Shown: positions 53,394-61,855 of the stretch, one piece after another
How the letters are laid out: each line of letters begins with the position of its first letter
Position numbering within the stretch: position 1 is the first letter of the stretch
Source: Alitiscatomonas aceti
Lineage (GTDB): Bacteria > Bacillota > Clostridia > Lachnospirales > Lachnospiraceae
NCBI RefSeq assembly: GCF_025567195.1
Contig: NZ_JAOQJF010000006.1
Location: forward strand, 76,947-140,946
Length of the DNA: 64,000 bases
Direction of reading: 5' to 3'
Program-made: the position numbers and the translations under genes
Notes under the pieces: generated by a model
The model's database searches: none
Seen by the model: only the letters and a program-made list of their open reading frames with translations
Told to the model about the DNA's origin: nothing

Positions 53394-54820
53394 ACCTGCA
53401 CTGCCTCCGCTCCCGGTACAGAAAACCCAAAATACCGCACCGCATTTTCGTAAGAGATCCCCCGGACGATCCGGGAAAGGGCCTCCCAGTCCGCCGGATA
53501 CTCCCCGTTCTCCACCCAGCGCCCCAGGACACCGCATAGGATCCGCCGGAAATATTCATGGCGGGGATAGGATAAAAGGCTCCTGGAATCCGTCAGCATT
53601 CCAACAAAGCTCCCCAGAAGGCCCAGGCTTGCCAGACTCTTTAACTGCGCCTCCATGCCATCCTTGTGGTCATTGAACCACCAGGCACTTCCCTGCTGTA
53701 CCTTTCCCAGGATACCGTCTCCCTGGAAGCAGCCAATGAGAGTGCCGATGACCGCATTGTCCGCCGGATTCAGGGAATAAAGGATGGTCTTTGGCAGCTC
53801 CCCGGTCCGGTCCAGGGCGTTCAGATAATCCGCCAGCGGCCCGGACCGCAGAGGGCTTAAGATACAGTCTGCGCCGGCATCCGGCCCAAGGCCCGCATAC
53901 AGACGGCTGCTGTTGTCTCTTTTCACGCCGAAATGCAGCTGCATCACCCAGCCCCTTTTATGGTATTCCCGGCCCATCACAGCCAGAAATGCCGTCCGGA
54001 ACGCCGCCATCTCCCTCTTTTCCGGCATCCGGCCCGCAAGCCGCCAGGAAAAGATCGTTTCCACCTCTTTCCGGGACGCCTCCGCATAAGGGACATATGG
54101 AAGGCCGTGATCTGCGGTCACACAGCCCATGGAATCAAAAAAGTCCATGCGTACTCTCAGGGCGTCCAGGAGAGACGAAAAATCATGGATCTTCCGTCCG
54201 CTGGCGGCTTCCAGCCGTTCCAGATACGCCGGATAATCGGTTCTTTCCAGGCTCATGGCCCGGTCCGGTCTCCAGGCCGGAAGGACCTGTACAGGAAAGC
54301 CCGGATCCTCTGCCAGCCTGCGGTGCCATTCCAGAGGATCGGCCGGATCGTCAGTGGTACATAAAACCTTCACTCCCGACTGGCGGATCAGCCCCCTGGC
54401 TCCCATGGACGGCTCCTTAAGCTTCTCCCGGGTCAGCGCCCAGACCTCTTCTGCTGTCCTTTCATTGAGGACTCCGCCGTACCCGAAATACCGCCTCAGC
54501 TCCAGATGGCTCCAATGGTACAGCGGACTGCCCGCCGCCAGTTCCAGGACCCCGGCCCATTTCTGGAATTTTTCCCAGTCGCCTCCATTTCCGGTGACCA
54601 GTTCCTCCGGCGCCCCGCCGGCCCGCATCAGCCTCCACTTATAATGATCCCCGCCCAGCCACGCCTGGGTGAGATTTTCAAATCTCCGGTCCTCAAAGAT
54701 CTCCCTGGCGTCTATGTGACAGTGGTAATCGGCGATGGGCATGGGCTCAGCATACGTATGATACAGCCGCCTGGCCGCGTCCGTATCCAAAAGAAATTCT
54801 TCATCCATAAACGGCTTCAT
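53390..54820 (-). CDS. uxaC: Glucuronate/galacturonate isomerase
   Basis: A 476-residue enzyme that turns D-glucuronate into fructuronate (or galacturonate into tagaturonate). Hallmarks: PIADYHCHIDAREI (metal-binding His residues), 'WLGGDHYKWRLMRAGG' and 'RLYAGLGPDAG...'. It is the third gene of the operon; the previous gene ends 4 bases before it, and the binding-protein gene overlaps its end. The GGGAGAAG site precedes its ATG. Confidence 0.93.
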   Translation of the reverse strand: MKPFMDEEFLLDTDAARRLYHTYAEPMPIADYHCHIDAREIFEDRRFENLTQAWLGGDHYKWRLMRAGGAPEELVTGNGGDWEKFQKWAGVLELAAGSPLYHWSHLELRRYFGYGGVLNERTAEEVWALTREKLKEPSMGARGLIRQSGVKVLCTTDDPADPLEWHRRLAEDPGFPVQVLPAWRPDRAMSLERTDYPAYLERLEAASGRKIHDFSSLLDALRVRMDFFDSMGCVTADHGLPYVPYAEASRKEVETIFSWRLAGRMPEKREMAAFRTAFLAVMGREYHKRGWVMQLHFGVKRDNSSRLYAGLGPDAGADCILSPLRSGPLADYLNALDRTGELPKTILYSLNPADNAVIGTLIGCFQGDGILGKVQQGSAWWFNDHKDGMEAQLKSLASLGLLGSFVGMLTDSRSLLSYPRHEYFRRILCGVLGRWVENGEYPADWEALSRIVRGISYENAVRYFGFSVPGAEAVQV

Positions 54821-54824
54821 GGTC

Positions 54825-56459
54825 TCACTTCTCCCCTTTCCCCAGGGCGTGCAGAGTCCTTCTGACCATGCCCGGCCCCGCTGCCATTTCCGTGAAATAC
54901 TCTGTCACCCGGTCTGCCAGTCCGGCCTTAAAAAGATCCACTCCAAAGACCGCCGCATCCGACAGGACCGGCCGGAGAGCTTCCCTGATCTCTGGTCCCG
55001 GCACACCTTCTGGCCGGAGAACATGCTCCGATCCCCGGATATGCTCCATCTGAAGACAGCCTCCCAGCTGTATCCGTTCCAGCCGCCGTCCCAGCCTTTC
55101 CGCCATGGGATCCGGACTCAGCTCCATGAGCCTGCCATCATCGTCCACGGCCATCCGGTACCGGAGCCATCCGGCCAGCACCAGAGGGATCCCCCGGAGC
55201 CGGTCCATATCCAGATCCGGAGACTCCATATACGCCTTTATTGTCTCCCCGAACCGCACAAAAAGCTTCTGGGACGTGTCTGTGGCGATACGCTGGGGAG
55301 AATCCGGCAGGAACGGGTTGGGAAACCGGACTGTAAGCACTGTATCCAGAAATTCCCTGGGATCCAGGATCCCCGGATCTGTGACAGCCGGCAGCCCCTC
55401 CTCATACCCGATCCGCCTTAAAAGGGAGGCCAGATCCCTGTCCTTCATCTCCTCGGAGATCTTCTTATACCCCAGGAGACAGCCGAATACCGCCAGCGCC
55501 GTGTGAAGCGGGTTCAGACAGGTACATACCTTCATTTTCTCTGCTTTTTCCACAGTTTCCCGGTCTGTGAATAAAAAACCGGCCTTTTCCAGCGCCGGAC
55601 GTCCATTGGGAAAATCATCCTCGATCACCAGATACTCACATTCCTCTGCGTTTACAAAGGGAGCCGCATACGTATTTTTTGCCGTCACCACAGGCTCCAT
55701 GCCCGTTAATCCGTCCTCCTCCAGGATCTTAAGCACATCCTGCCCTGGTCTGGGGGTGATCTTATCGATCATGGTCCACGGAAAAGCCACCCGGCTCCGG
55801 TCTGTCACATATTCCAGGAAGCCCCGGTCTGCCAGCCCGTTTTCACACCATTTTCCGGCAAACGTCTCCATGGCCTCCAAAAGCCGGTCCCCGTTGTGGG
55901 AGCAGTTGTCCATGCTGACCATGGCAATGGGCTTTCTCCCCGCAAGGAACCGCCGGTACAGAAGCCCCGCCACCTGTCCCATATAGGTTTTGGCCCGGTC
56001 CGGCCCGTTTTTAAAGTCCTCCTCAGCTCCGGAAACGCCATATCCCTTTTCTGTGATGGTAAAGGACGCGATCTGCAGCGAGTCCATGGTGAAGATCTCC
56101 TTTAATCCGTCCAGGCCGTAAGAGGCCAGGACGCTTCCCACCACCGTCTTTTCCACCGTTCCGTCGGCCTTTAAGGTGACCAGGACCGAATATTCATCGT
56201 GGGGCCGGTTCACCCTTTCCAGGATCTCCGTATCGTAGCCCTCGGCGGCCACAAGCCCCCGGTCCATGATCCCCTGGTCCAAAAGCTCCTGGACTGCCCT
56301 GGCCGGAAATGCCCGGAAAATATTTCCGGCACCAAAATGGACCCAGACCGGTCCCCGCCCGGTGGCCTCCCGGACGGCCTTCCGGTCAAACTCCGGCAGC
56401 TTATATCCCCGCTCCGTCCACCACTTCCGCTCTCTTAAACCTTTCTCATTGAGCTCCAT
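54825..56459 (-). CDS. uxuB: Fructuronate reductase (mannitol dehydrogenase family)
   Basis: A 544-residue NAD-dependent long-chain polyol dehydrogenase. The N-terminal nucleotide-binding stretch is VHFGAGNIFRAFPARAVQELL; 'VAFPWTMIDKITPRP' and the catalytic Lys region 'YLVIEDDFPNGRPALEKAG' follow, with 'CLNPLHTALAVFG'. With uxuA and uxaC next to it, the likely reaction is D-fructuronate to D-mannonate. A tagaturonate reductase (UxaB) role cannot be excluded by sequence alone. Its ATG overlaps uxuA by 14 bases. Confidence 0.9.
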   Translation of the reverse strand: MELNEKGLRERKWWTERGYKLPEFDRKAVREATGRGPVWVHFGAGNIFRAFPARAVQELLDQGIMDRGLVAAEGYDTEILERVNRPHDEYSVLVTLKADGTVEKTVVGSVLASYGLDGLKEIFTMDSLQIASFTITEKGYGVSGAEEDFKNGPDRAKTYMGQVAGLLYRRFLAGRKPIAMVSMDNCSHNGDRLLEAMETFAGKWCENGLADRGFLEYVTDRSRVAFPWTMIDKITPRPGQDVLKILEEDGLTGMEPVVTAKNTYAAPFVNAEECEYLVIEDDFPNGRPALEKAGFLFTDRETVEKAEKMKVCTCLNPLHTALAVFGCLLGYKKISEEMKDRDLASLLRRIGYEEGLPAVTDPGILDPREFLDTVLTVRFPNPFLPDSPQRIATDTSQKLFVRFGETIKAYMESPDLDMDRLRGIPLVLAGWLRYRMAVDDDGRLMELSPDPMAERLGRRLERIQLGGCLQMEHIRGSEHVLRPEGVPGPEIREALRPVLSDAAVFGVDLFKAGLADRVTEYFTEMAAGPGMVRRTLHALGKGEK

Positions 56460-57528
56460 TCACCTTTTCCCCCTTTTCAATGGCCTCCCAAAGGCCGTTT
56501 AAATAGGCCGCTCCCAGGGCCCTGTCATAAAGCCCGTACCCGGGCATGGCCTCCTCTCCCCAGATCATCCGCCCGTGGTCCGGCCGTATGGGACCGGAAA
56601 AGCCGGTGTCATAAAGGGCCTTCATGATCTGGTACATATCAAAGCTGCCGTCTGAGGACAGATGAGCCGCCTCCTCAAAATCCGTGGGGGAATTGAACTT
56701 AAGGTTCCGCACATGGGCAAAATGGATCCTGCCCTTCAGGGCGCGGATCATGTCCGGCAGATCGTTGGCGCGGCTGGTGCCGAAGGAACCGGTACAGAAG
56801 GCCACACCATTATGGGGATCGTCCACCATGTCCATGATCCGGAGCACGTTTTCTTTATTGGTCATGATCCGCGGCAGCCCGAACACGCTCCAGGCCGGGT
56901 CGTCGGGATGAATGGCCATCCGGATGTCGTATTTCCGGCATATGGGCATGATCTGCTCCAGAAAATACCGGAGATTTTCAAACAGCCGTTCCTCATCCAC
57001 GTCCCGGTACATGGCAAACAGCTCCTTTACCCGGGCCATGCGCTCCGGCTCCCAGCCCGGCAGGACCGTGCCGTTCATATCCCCGGCAATGGAGGAAAAC
57101 ATGGTCTCCGGGTCCAGCCGGTCCACCGCCTCCTGGGTGTAGGCCAGCACCGTAGACCCATCAGGGCGCAGCCGGGCCAGCTCCGTCCTGGTCCAGTCAA
57201 ACACTGGCATAAAGTTGTAGCACACCAGATGAATGTCCTCCTGGCCCAGGTTTTCCAGTGTCTCTATATAGCGGCCGATATACACATCCCTGTCTGCCGC
57301 CCCTGTTTTAATGGCGTCATGGACATTGACGCTCTCGATCCCGGAAATATGGAGCCCGGCGGCCTCCACCTCCTGTTTCAGCGCCCGGATCCGCTGCCGG
57401 CTCCACACTTCTCCCGGCTTCGTATCGTAAAGCGTCGTGATGACCCCGGTCACGCCGGGGATCTGGCGGATCTCCTTTAAAGTAACCGTATCAAACCCTG
57501 TCCCATACCACCGCAGTGTCATTTCCAT
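56446..57528 (-). CDS. uxuA: Mannonate dehydratase
   Basis: A 360-residue Fe/Mn-dependent enzyme that makes 2-keto-3-deoxygluconate from D-mannonate. The start MEMTLRWYG aligns with E. coli UxuA (MEQTWRWYG), so the ATG at 57526-57528 is chosen; a TTG three codons earlier has a worse spacing. Other motifs: 'GVITTLYDTKPGEVWS', 'GIESVNVHDAIKTG', 'MAIHPDDPAWSVFGLPRI', 'GVAFCTGSFG' and 'RPDHGRMIWGE'. First gene of the operon. A perfect 12-base palindrome (TGTGC-AG-GCACA, 57598-57609) lies upstream and may be its operator. Confidence 0.93.
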   Translation of the reverse strand: MEMTLRWYGTGFDTVTLKEIRQIPGVTGVITTLYDTKPGEVWSRQRIRALKQEVEAAGLHISGIESVNVHDAIKTGAADRDVYIGRYIETLENLGQEDIHLVCYNFMPVFDWTRTELARLRPDGSTVLAYTQEAVDRLDPETMFSSIAGDMNGTVLPGWEPERMARVKELFAMYRDVDEERLFENLRYFLEQIMPICRKYDIRMAIHPDDPAWSVFGLPRIMTNKENVLRIMDMVDDPHNGVAFCTGSFGTSRANDLPDMIRALKGRIHFAHVRNLKFNSPTDFEEAAHLSSDGSFDMYQIMKALYDTGFSGPIRPDHGRMIWGEEAMPGYGLYDRALGAAYLNGLWEAIEKGEKVNGAQ

Positions 57529-57597
57529 CCCATACAACCTCGCTTTTTGAAAAATTCATATGCTTTGGGATTAGTATGCCGCCTGGGAAAGAAAATA

Positions 57598-57609
57598 TGT
57601 GCAGGCACA
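57598..57609. promoter_or_regulatory. Palindrome upstream of uxuA, possible operator
   Basis: TGTGC-AG-GCACA is a perfect inverted repeat about 70 bases before the uxuA start. It could be bound by the hexuronate operon's regulator; no GntR/UxuR-type gene is in the window. Confidence 0.3.
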
Positions 57610-57663
57610 CAGACCCGCGGAGTGTTTTTATATCATAGGACGTTCTTTCTTATAACAGAATAA

Positions 57664-57692
57664 AGCCCCGGGCCTGAGCCCGGAGCCATTTT
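57664..57692 (-). terminator. Terminator after the LysR gene
   Basis: GCTCCGGGC and GCCCGGGGC pair around TCAG; followed by TTTATTC on the minus strand. The stem touches the lysR stop codon. The plus strand also ends in a T run (ATTTTTAC). Confidence 0.65.
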
Positions 57693-58555
57693 TACAGCTT
57701 CAATACCTGGAGTACCTCTTTCATCCGTCCAGTCAGGTATTTCTTCTTATTATATGCAATAAAATACTGACGTTCCAGAGTATCGTCCGTCAGCTTCACC
57801 TCCTTAAGCCGCCCAGCGGCGAGCTGCTCCGCCGCCAGCTCCCTGGGGAGGATCGTAATGCCGAAGCCCTCCTCCGCCAGCTTTAAAAGACTCAGATCGC
57901 TGATGCTGTCCACCACCGGCCTGGCGCTGCATCCGTGGGACTCAAACATGGCGTCAATGCAGACCCGGTTCCCGCTTCCCTTTTCCCGCAGGAGCAGCCG
58001 GTACCCCGCCAGCTCCTTCACAGTCACCGGCCCATGGGGGCCGTAGGAGGGGGCGCAGACCGCCGCCATCTCTCCCCGGAATAAGGGCTGGATCACCCGC
58101 CTGGTCTGGTCCTTCAGCCCATCCACCACCGCAAAATCGATCTCATTCTCATTCAGCTTCTCTTCAATGGTCACGGTGTTCCCCACCAGCACCTCCATAT
58201 GGATCCCAGGTATTTTTTCTTCCAAAAGCTTCAGCATCCCTGGGAGAAACGTTTCTCCCACTGATACATTGACTCCCATACGGCATCTGGCCATGGAGGT
58301 TCCGTCCCGCAGCACCGCCTCCGCTTCCTCAAACTGATCCAGGATAGAATCCGCATATTCCCTTAAGGTATTTCCCGCCTCCGTCAGATAGATGGTGCGG
58401 TTCATACGCTCAAACAGCTTCACCTGGTAAAAGCTTTCCAGCTCCTTTATAGCAACACTGACTGCCGGCTGGGTCATATTCAGCTTCCCGGCAGCCGCAG
58501 TAATGCTCTGGCATTCACACACGGTCTTAAAAATGTACATATGGCGGACCGTCAT
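57692..58555 (-). CDS. LysR-family transcriptional regulator
   Basis: A 287-residue LysR regulator: HTH with 'ECQSITAAAGKLNMTQPAVSVAIKELESF', linker helix, and a substrate-binding domain. The ATG at 58553-58555 (MTVRHMY) follows AAGGA by 9 bases; an ATG six codons earlier would place the ribosome binding site inside the gene. It is divergent from the two chromate transporter genes, with about 115 bases between them, and shares a promoter region with A/T palindromes (ATAAATATTTAT). It probably controls the transporters, or itself. Confidence 0.87.
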   Translation of the reverse strand: MTVRHMYIFKTVCECQSITAAAGKLNMTQPAVSVAIKELESFYQVKLFERMNRTIYLTEAGNTLREYADSILDQFEEAEAVLRDGTSMARCRMGVNVSVGETFLPGMLKLLEEKIPGIHMEVLVGNTVTIEEKLNENEIDFAVVDGLKDQTRRVIQPLFRGEMAAVCAPSYGPHGPVTVKELAGYRLLLREKGSGNRVCIDAMFESHGCSARPVVDSISDLSLLKLAEEGFGITILPRELAAEQLAAGRLKEVKLTDDTLERQYFIAYNKKKYLTGRMKEVLQVLKL

Positions 58556-58609
58556 ACTGGTTCTTCCTTTCATAAATAAATATTTATATATTTTATTTTA
58601 ATATATATA

Positions 58610-58638
58610 TTGATTTATGTCAAGAAAACCGTTATAAC
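58610..58638 (+). promoter_or_regulatory. Promoter of the chromate transporter pair
   Basis: TTGATT (58610-58615), 17-base spacer, TATAAC (58633-58638). It lies in the A/T-rich divergent region with the LysR gene. Confidence 0.6.
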
Positions 58639-58668
58639 AATAGGGAACACAACGAAAAGGAGATATGT

Positions 58669-59229
58669 ATGGAGAATCGAAACAAAACTCTTCTGGAAAT
58701 ATTCCTGACCTTCCTAAGAATCGGCGCATTCACCTTCGGCGGCGGCTACGCCATGATCCCGCTGATCCAGAAGGAAACAGTGGAAAAACACGGCTGGATC
58801 TCTGACAGGGATATCCTGGAGATCGTTGCCATAGCGGAATCTACTCCCGGTCCCATTGCCGTCAACTCGGCCACCTTTGTGGGCTACCGGGTCTGCGGCT
58901 TCACCGGAGCCCTCTGCGCCACTCTGGGCGTCGTCCTCCCGTCCTTCCTGGTCATCACAGCCATCGCCTTTGTGCTCCGGGAATTCCAGTCCATGAAGGT
59001 GGTCCAGTACGCCTTCTTCGGGATCCGCGCCGGAGTCCTGGCCCTGATCCTGAAGGCCCTGTGGTCCATGTACCGCCAGTGTCCGAAGAATCCGGTTTCC
59101 TATGCCATTGCGGCCGGTTCCTTCATCCTGGCGGCCATCCTGAACGTCAACGTGCTTCTGGTGCTGATCCTCTGTGCCGCCGCAGGCTTTCTTGCATCCA
59201 CCATTTCCTTAAGGAGGGCTGAATCATGA
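58669..59229 (+). CDS. Chromate transporter, half-size subunit 1
   Basis: A 186-residue ChrA-type membrane protein, with the motif FLRIGAFTFGGGYAMIPLIQ and the following 'ESTPGPIAVNSATFVG' loop. Long ChrA proteins have two such domains; here they are separate genes in tandem. Members export chromate by antiport or carry other oxyanions. The ATG follows AAAGGAG, and the second gene starts within its stop (4-base overlap). Confidence 0.9.
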   Translation: MENRNKTLLEIFLTFLRIGAFTFGGGYAMIPLIQKETVEKHGWISDRDILEIVAIAESTPGPIAVNSATFVGYRVCGFTGALCATLGVVLPSFLVITAIAFVLREFQSMKVVQYAFFGIRAGVLALILKALWSMYRQCPKNPVSYAIAAGSFILAAILNVNVLLVLILCAAAGFLASTISLRRAES

Positions 59230-59798
59230 TCTATCTGGAGCTTTTCTGGACATTTTTTAAGATCGGCGCATTCACCTTCGGCGGCGGCTACGCCATGCTG
59301 CCCCTGATCCAGGCCGAGGTGGAATCCCATGGCTGGATGGCCTCCGCTGACCTTGTGAACTTCGTGGCGGTCAGCGAAAGCACCCCCGGTCCCTTTGCTG
59401 TAAATATTTCCACCTATGTGGGAACGGAGCTGGCCGGGATCCCCGGAGGGATCTTTGCTACCCTAGGCGTGGTCCTCCCGTCCTTCCTGATCATCCTTTT
59501 GGTGGCCCGGTGCTTTGAGGCCTTCCGGAACAGCCGGATCGTAAGCGGCTGCATGGCTGGTCTAAAGCCCGCTGTCATCGGCCTCATCGGCACTGCCGTC
59601 CTCTCCGTTGGAAAGACCGTTTTCTTCCCCCAGGGCTTCTCCACAGACGTCCTGGGCGGCATGAGCTTTTACATCTCCCTGGCCATCTTCCTTCTGATGA
59701 CCGTACTGGCCTTCAAAAAAGTCCATCCGATCCTTCTGATCTGCCTGTCAGCCGTCATCGGGATCTGCGCTGGTTATGGGCTGGGGCTGCCAGTGTAG
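59226..59798 (+). CDS. Chromate transporter, half-size subunit 2
   Basis: A 190-residue partner with FFKIGAFTFGGGYAMLPLIQ and 'ESTPGPFAVNISTYVG'. The start is coupled to the first gene (ATGA overlap), with AAGGAGG upstream inside it. The two half-size proteins presumably work as a heterodimer in antiparallel orientation. Confidence 0.9.
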   Translation: MIYLELFWTFFKIGAFTFGGGYAMLPLIQAEVESHGWMASADLVNFVAVSESTPGPFAVNISTYVGTELAGIPGGIFATLGVVLPSFLIILLVARCFEAFRNSRIVSGCMAGLKPAVIGLIGTAVLSVGKTVFFPQGFSTDVLGGMSFYISLAIFLLMTVLAFKKVHPILLICLSAVIGICAGYGLGLPV

Positions 59799-59829
59799 AT
59801 GTGGATATGAAAAAAAGCCCGCCAACAGG

Positions 59830-59867
59830 CAAAAAATCGCCCCGGCCGCACGGCCTGAGCGATTTTT
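59830..59867 (+). terminator. Terminator after the chromate transporter genes
   Basis: AAAAATCGC...GGCC / GGCC...GCGATTTTTG with a short loop. It may also stop opposing transcripts. Confidence 0.75.
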
Positions 59868-59993
59868 GTTTCTGATCTATAATTCTCTGTTCCCTCTCTG
59901 AGCACATCCGTATCCTTTTTCTCCCATGCCCGGATCTCCTGGATTTTTTTCATGAAAAATCAAGAAAATACAAAGACTTTGGATGCCAGAGCC
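59868..59993. other. Spacer between two convergent terminators
   Basis: No ORF with a ribosome binding site, repeat or promoter stands out here. Confidence 0.4.
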
Positions 59994-60044
59994 AAAAAAA
60001 TCCCCCCAGCACCCACAAACTTGAAAAGTTCTGGGTACTGGGGG
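59994..60044 (-). terminator. Terminator after the YitT-like gene
   Basis: CCCCCAGTACCCAGAACTT and AAGTTTGTGGGTGCTGGGGG pair around 4 bases, followed by ATTTTTTT on the minus strand. Confidence 0.85.
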
Positions 60045-60077
60045 AAAATATCCAGGCCGTGGTTCTCTCTGCCCGCT

Positions 60078-60698
60078 TTATCCCTCCGCCTGGGGCATCC
60101 GCGCATTCTGAACGAATCCGATCAGCTGGCCCGACAGCACCACCGTTAAAAGGGATACGGCGATGCGCTTCAGATCCAGATAGGATAAGGACAGCGCCAG
60201 CACCAGCAGGTCGCTGGCCAAGTACGGGATCCGGATATCGCTCTTTGTAACACGGCAGATACTCATGGCCAGGGCGTCGTCGCCGCTGGGGGCTCCGCCG
60301 GCCCTCACGCAGAGTCCCGCGCCGATACCGATGAACAGCGCTCCCACGATGGCTGCCGTCAGCGGCATATCCGCTAAGCCCGGCCAGAGTCTCGGGAACT
60401 GCTCAAACACCGCATAGGAAGCGGAAAACGTAAACCCGGCAATGGTGGAATAAAGAATAAACGACCAGCCCAGAAGCTTCCAGCCCACCAGATAGCAGGC
60501 CGCATTCATAATAAAACCGGTAATGGCAGGAGAAAGATCCAGCCAATAGTTTAACAGCAGTGTCATTCCCAGGATCCCGCCCTCCGTAACGCCGGAAAGC
60601 GAATGGACGTTATAAAGGCCAAACGCCATGATACTGCTGCCGATCATACACAGTGCTATTTTTCTTCTGTCTAATTGAATTTTTTTCTTTGAAACCAT
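60078..60698 (-). CDS. YitT-family membrane protein
   Basis: A 206-residue protein with five or six hydrophobic segments, similar to the YitT/YczE-like group: 'GLYNVHSLSGVTEGGILGMTLLLNYW' near the N-terminus and 'GIGAGLCVRAGGAPSGDDALAMSICR' in the middle. The C-terminal cytosolic DUF2179 domain of long YitT proteins is absent. Function unknown. AAAGGA precedes the ATG. It is 79 bases after the MarR gene, which probably regulates it. Confidence 0.8.
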   Translation of the reverse strand: MVSKKKIQLDRRKIALCMIGSSIMAFGLYNVHSLSGVTEGGILGMTLLLNYWLDLSPAITGFIMNAACYLVGWKLLGWSFILYSTIAGFTFSASYAVFEQFPRLWPGLADMPLTAAIVGALFIGIGAGLCVRAGGAPSGDDALAMSICRVTKSDIRIPYLASDLLVLALSLSYLDLKRIAVSLLTVVLSGQLIGFVQNARMPQAEG

Positions 60699-60777
60699 AA
60701 TATCCTTTCTTTACAACGATCTCTGTCCGCCGTGATCCGTCCGGCCTGGTCCTTTCCGACACGACGGCCCGCCCTCA

Positions 60778-61212
60778 TTACCCGAGGACCGAAAAATTCA
60801 CGTCGGACAACACATTCAGCATCTGGCAGAACTTTTCAATATCTTCCTCTGAAAACATTTCTGCGATCTTCTTTACCGCCAGGCTATCCTGTTTTTTATA
60901 TATTTTGTAGTTGGGAACTGCCTCCTCATTGATGGACAACAGATTCTGGCGCCGGTCTTTGGGATCCGGCGTTTTGACCACCAGCCCCTGGCGGATCAGC
61001 TCATTGATCTTTAGCGTTACTGCTGGTTTTGATACGCACAGCATCTCCGCGATCTTGGACGCCGTCAGCCGTCCGTCCATAGCGTAGATCAGCTCCAGGT
61101 ACAGAAGACTGTTGTAGGTAATATTTTCGTCGATGAACTGCCGGTTCATCAGGCGCAGATCGCATAAGGCGGTGCTGTAATAAAAAGAATCCAGTGCCCT
61201 TCTCAGTTCCAT
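60778..61212 (-). CDS. MarR-family transcriptional regulator
   Basis: A 144-residue winged-helix protein with the typical layout: 'LTASKIAEMLCVSKPAVTLKINELIRQGLVVKTPDPKDRRQNLLSI' is the DNA-binding core and wing. A GGGGGT ribosome binding site precedes its ATG. Its own promoter (61253-61281) is covered by a near-perfect 22-base palindrome, indicating self-repression. The YitT-like gene downstream is a probable target. Confidence 0.9.
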   Translation of the reverse strand: MELRRALDSFYYSTALCDLRLMNRQFIDENITYNSLLYLELIYAMDGRLTASKIAEMLCVSKPAVTLKINELIRQGLVVKTPDPKDRRQNLLSINEEAVPNYKIYKKQDSLAVKKIAEMFSEEDIEKFCQMLNVLSDVNFSVLG

Positions 61213-61239
61213 TATCTACCCCCATTTTTCATTTGTTTT

Positions 61240-61261
61240 AGCCATAATAATTATTATAGCT
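61240..61261. promoter_or_regulatory. Palindromic operator of the MarR gene
   Basis: A 22-base palindrome with arms AGC-C/T-ATAATA and TATTAT-A/G-GCT about an AATT centre; 20 of 22 positions are symmetric. It spans the -10 box of the MarR promoter. Confidence 0.65.
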
Positions 61262-61281
61262 TAACTATATAGAAATGTCAA
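61253..61281 (-). promoter_or_regulatory. Promoter of the marR-like/YitT unit
   Basis: Minus strand TTGACA (61276-61281), 17-base spacer, TATAAT (61253-61258): exact consensus, overlapping the operator. Confidence 0.8.
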
Positions 61282-61332
61282 GCCCCTGGAACAGTTCCCT
61301 CTTTCCGCCTGTGAGAACGCATTCGTGCCACT

Positions 61333-61373
61333 AAAAAGGCCGCCCGTCAGTTTCCTGACAAAGCGGCCTTTTC
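61333..61373 (-). terminator. Terminator after the cold-shock gene
   Basis: AAAAGGCCGC...GTCAG / CTGAC...GCGGCCTTTTT pairs around a short loop, with T runs on both strands. Confidence 0.85.
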
Positions 61374-61384
61374 TCATTGGTAAA

Positions 61385-61597
61385 TTAGCACTTAACTACG
61401 TTTACAGCGCGCAGCTTCTTGCTGTTCTTCGGATCCTGCTCAGTATCGAAGGTAACTTTCTGACCCTCTTCCAGAGTCTTGAAGCCCTCGCCTACGATAG
61501 CGGAGAAGTGAACGAATACATCGTCGCCGCCGTTGTCGTTGGAAATAAATCCGTAGCCTTTCTCAGAATTGAACCACTTAACTGTACCGTTATTCAT
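61385..61597 (-). CDS. cspA: Cold-shock domain protein
   Basis: A 70-residue single cold-shock domain: GTVKWFNSEKGYGFI (RNP1) and DVFVHFSAI (RNP2). It binds single-stranded nucleic acid and acts as RNA chaperone at low temperature. GGAGGTACC precedes the ATG. It has a long leader (about 158 bases) from the promoter at 61762-61790, with a hairpin that may control translation by temperature. Confidence 0.95.
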   Translation of the reverse strand: MNNGTVKWFNSEKGYGFISNDNGGDDVFVHFSAIVGEGFKTLEEGQKVTFDTEQDPKNSKKLRAVNVVKC

Positions 61598-61676
61598 TTT
61601 GGTACCTCCATAAATAAAATTTTCCGCACTGCCCTCAATAAATCCCCTTACATTTCTGTCGGCCTTTATTCAAGAA

Positions 61677-61737
61677 AACTCACATGCATCTGTAATTCAT
61701 TTAACGTGCAAATGACTTACAAAATTGCATGTGAGTT
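61677..61737 (-). promoter_or_regulatory. Leader hairpin of the cold-shock gene
   Basis: AACTCACATGCA (61677-61688) and TGCATGTGAGTT (61726-61737) are perfect 12-base arms, with a loop of 37 bases, in the 5' leader of the cspA mRNA. Long, folded leaders are usual for cold-shock genes. Confidence 0.65.
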
Positions 61738-61761
61738 CAATAATGCATCGGAATTACTGTA

Positions 61762-61790
61762 ACAATATCACAAATCCGTCTGCCTGTCAA
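61762..61790 (-). promoter_or_regulatory. Promoter of the cold-shock gene
   Basis: Minus strand TTGACA (61785-61790), 17-base spacer, TATTGT (61762-61767). The start would be near 61755. Confidence 0.7.
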
Positions 61791-61855
61791 TTATATTTTC
61801 CTGTAATTTTCCAGAGTTTTTTACAGGCCTCAGCCAGTCTGTTTTTACGGGCTTT

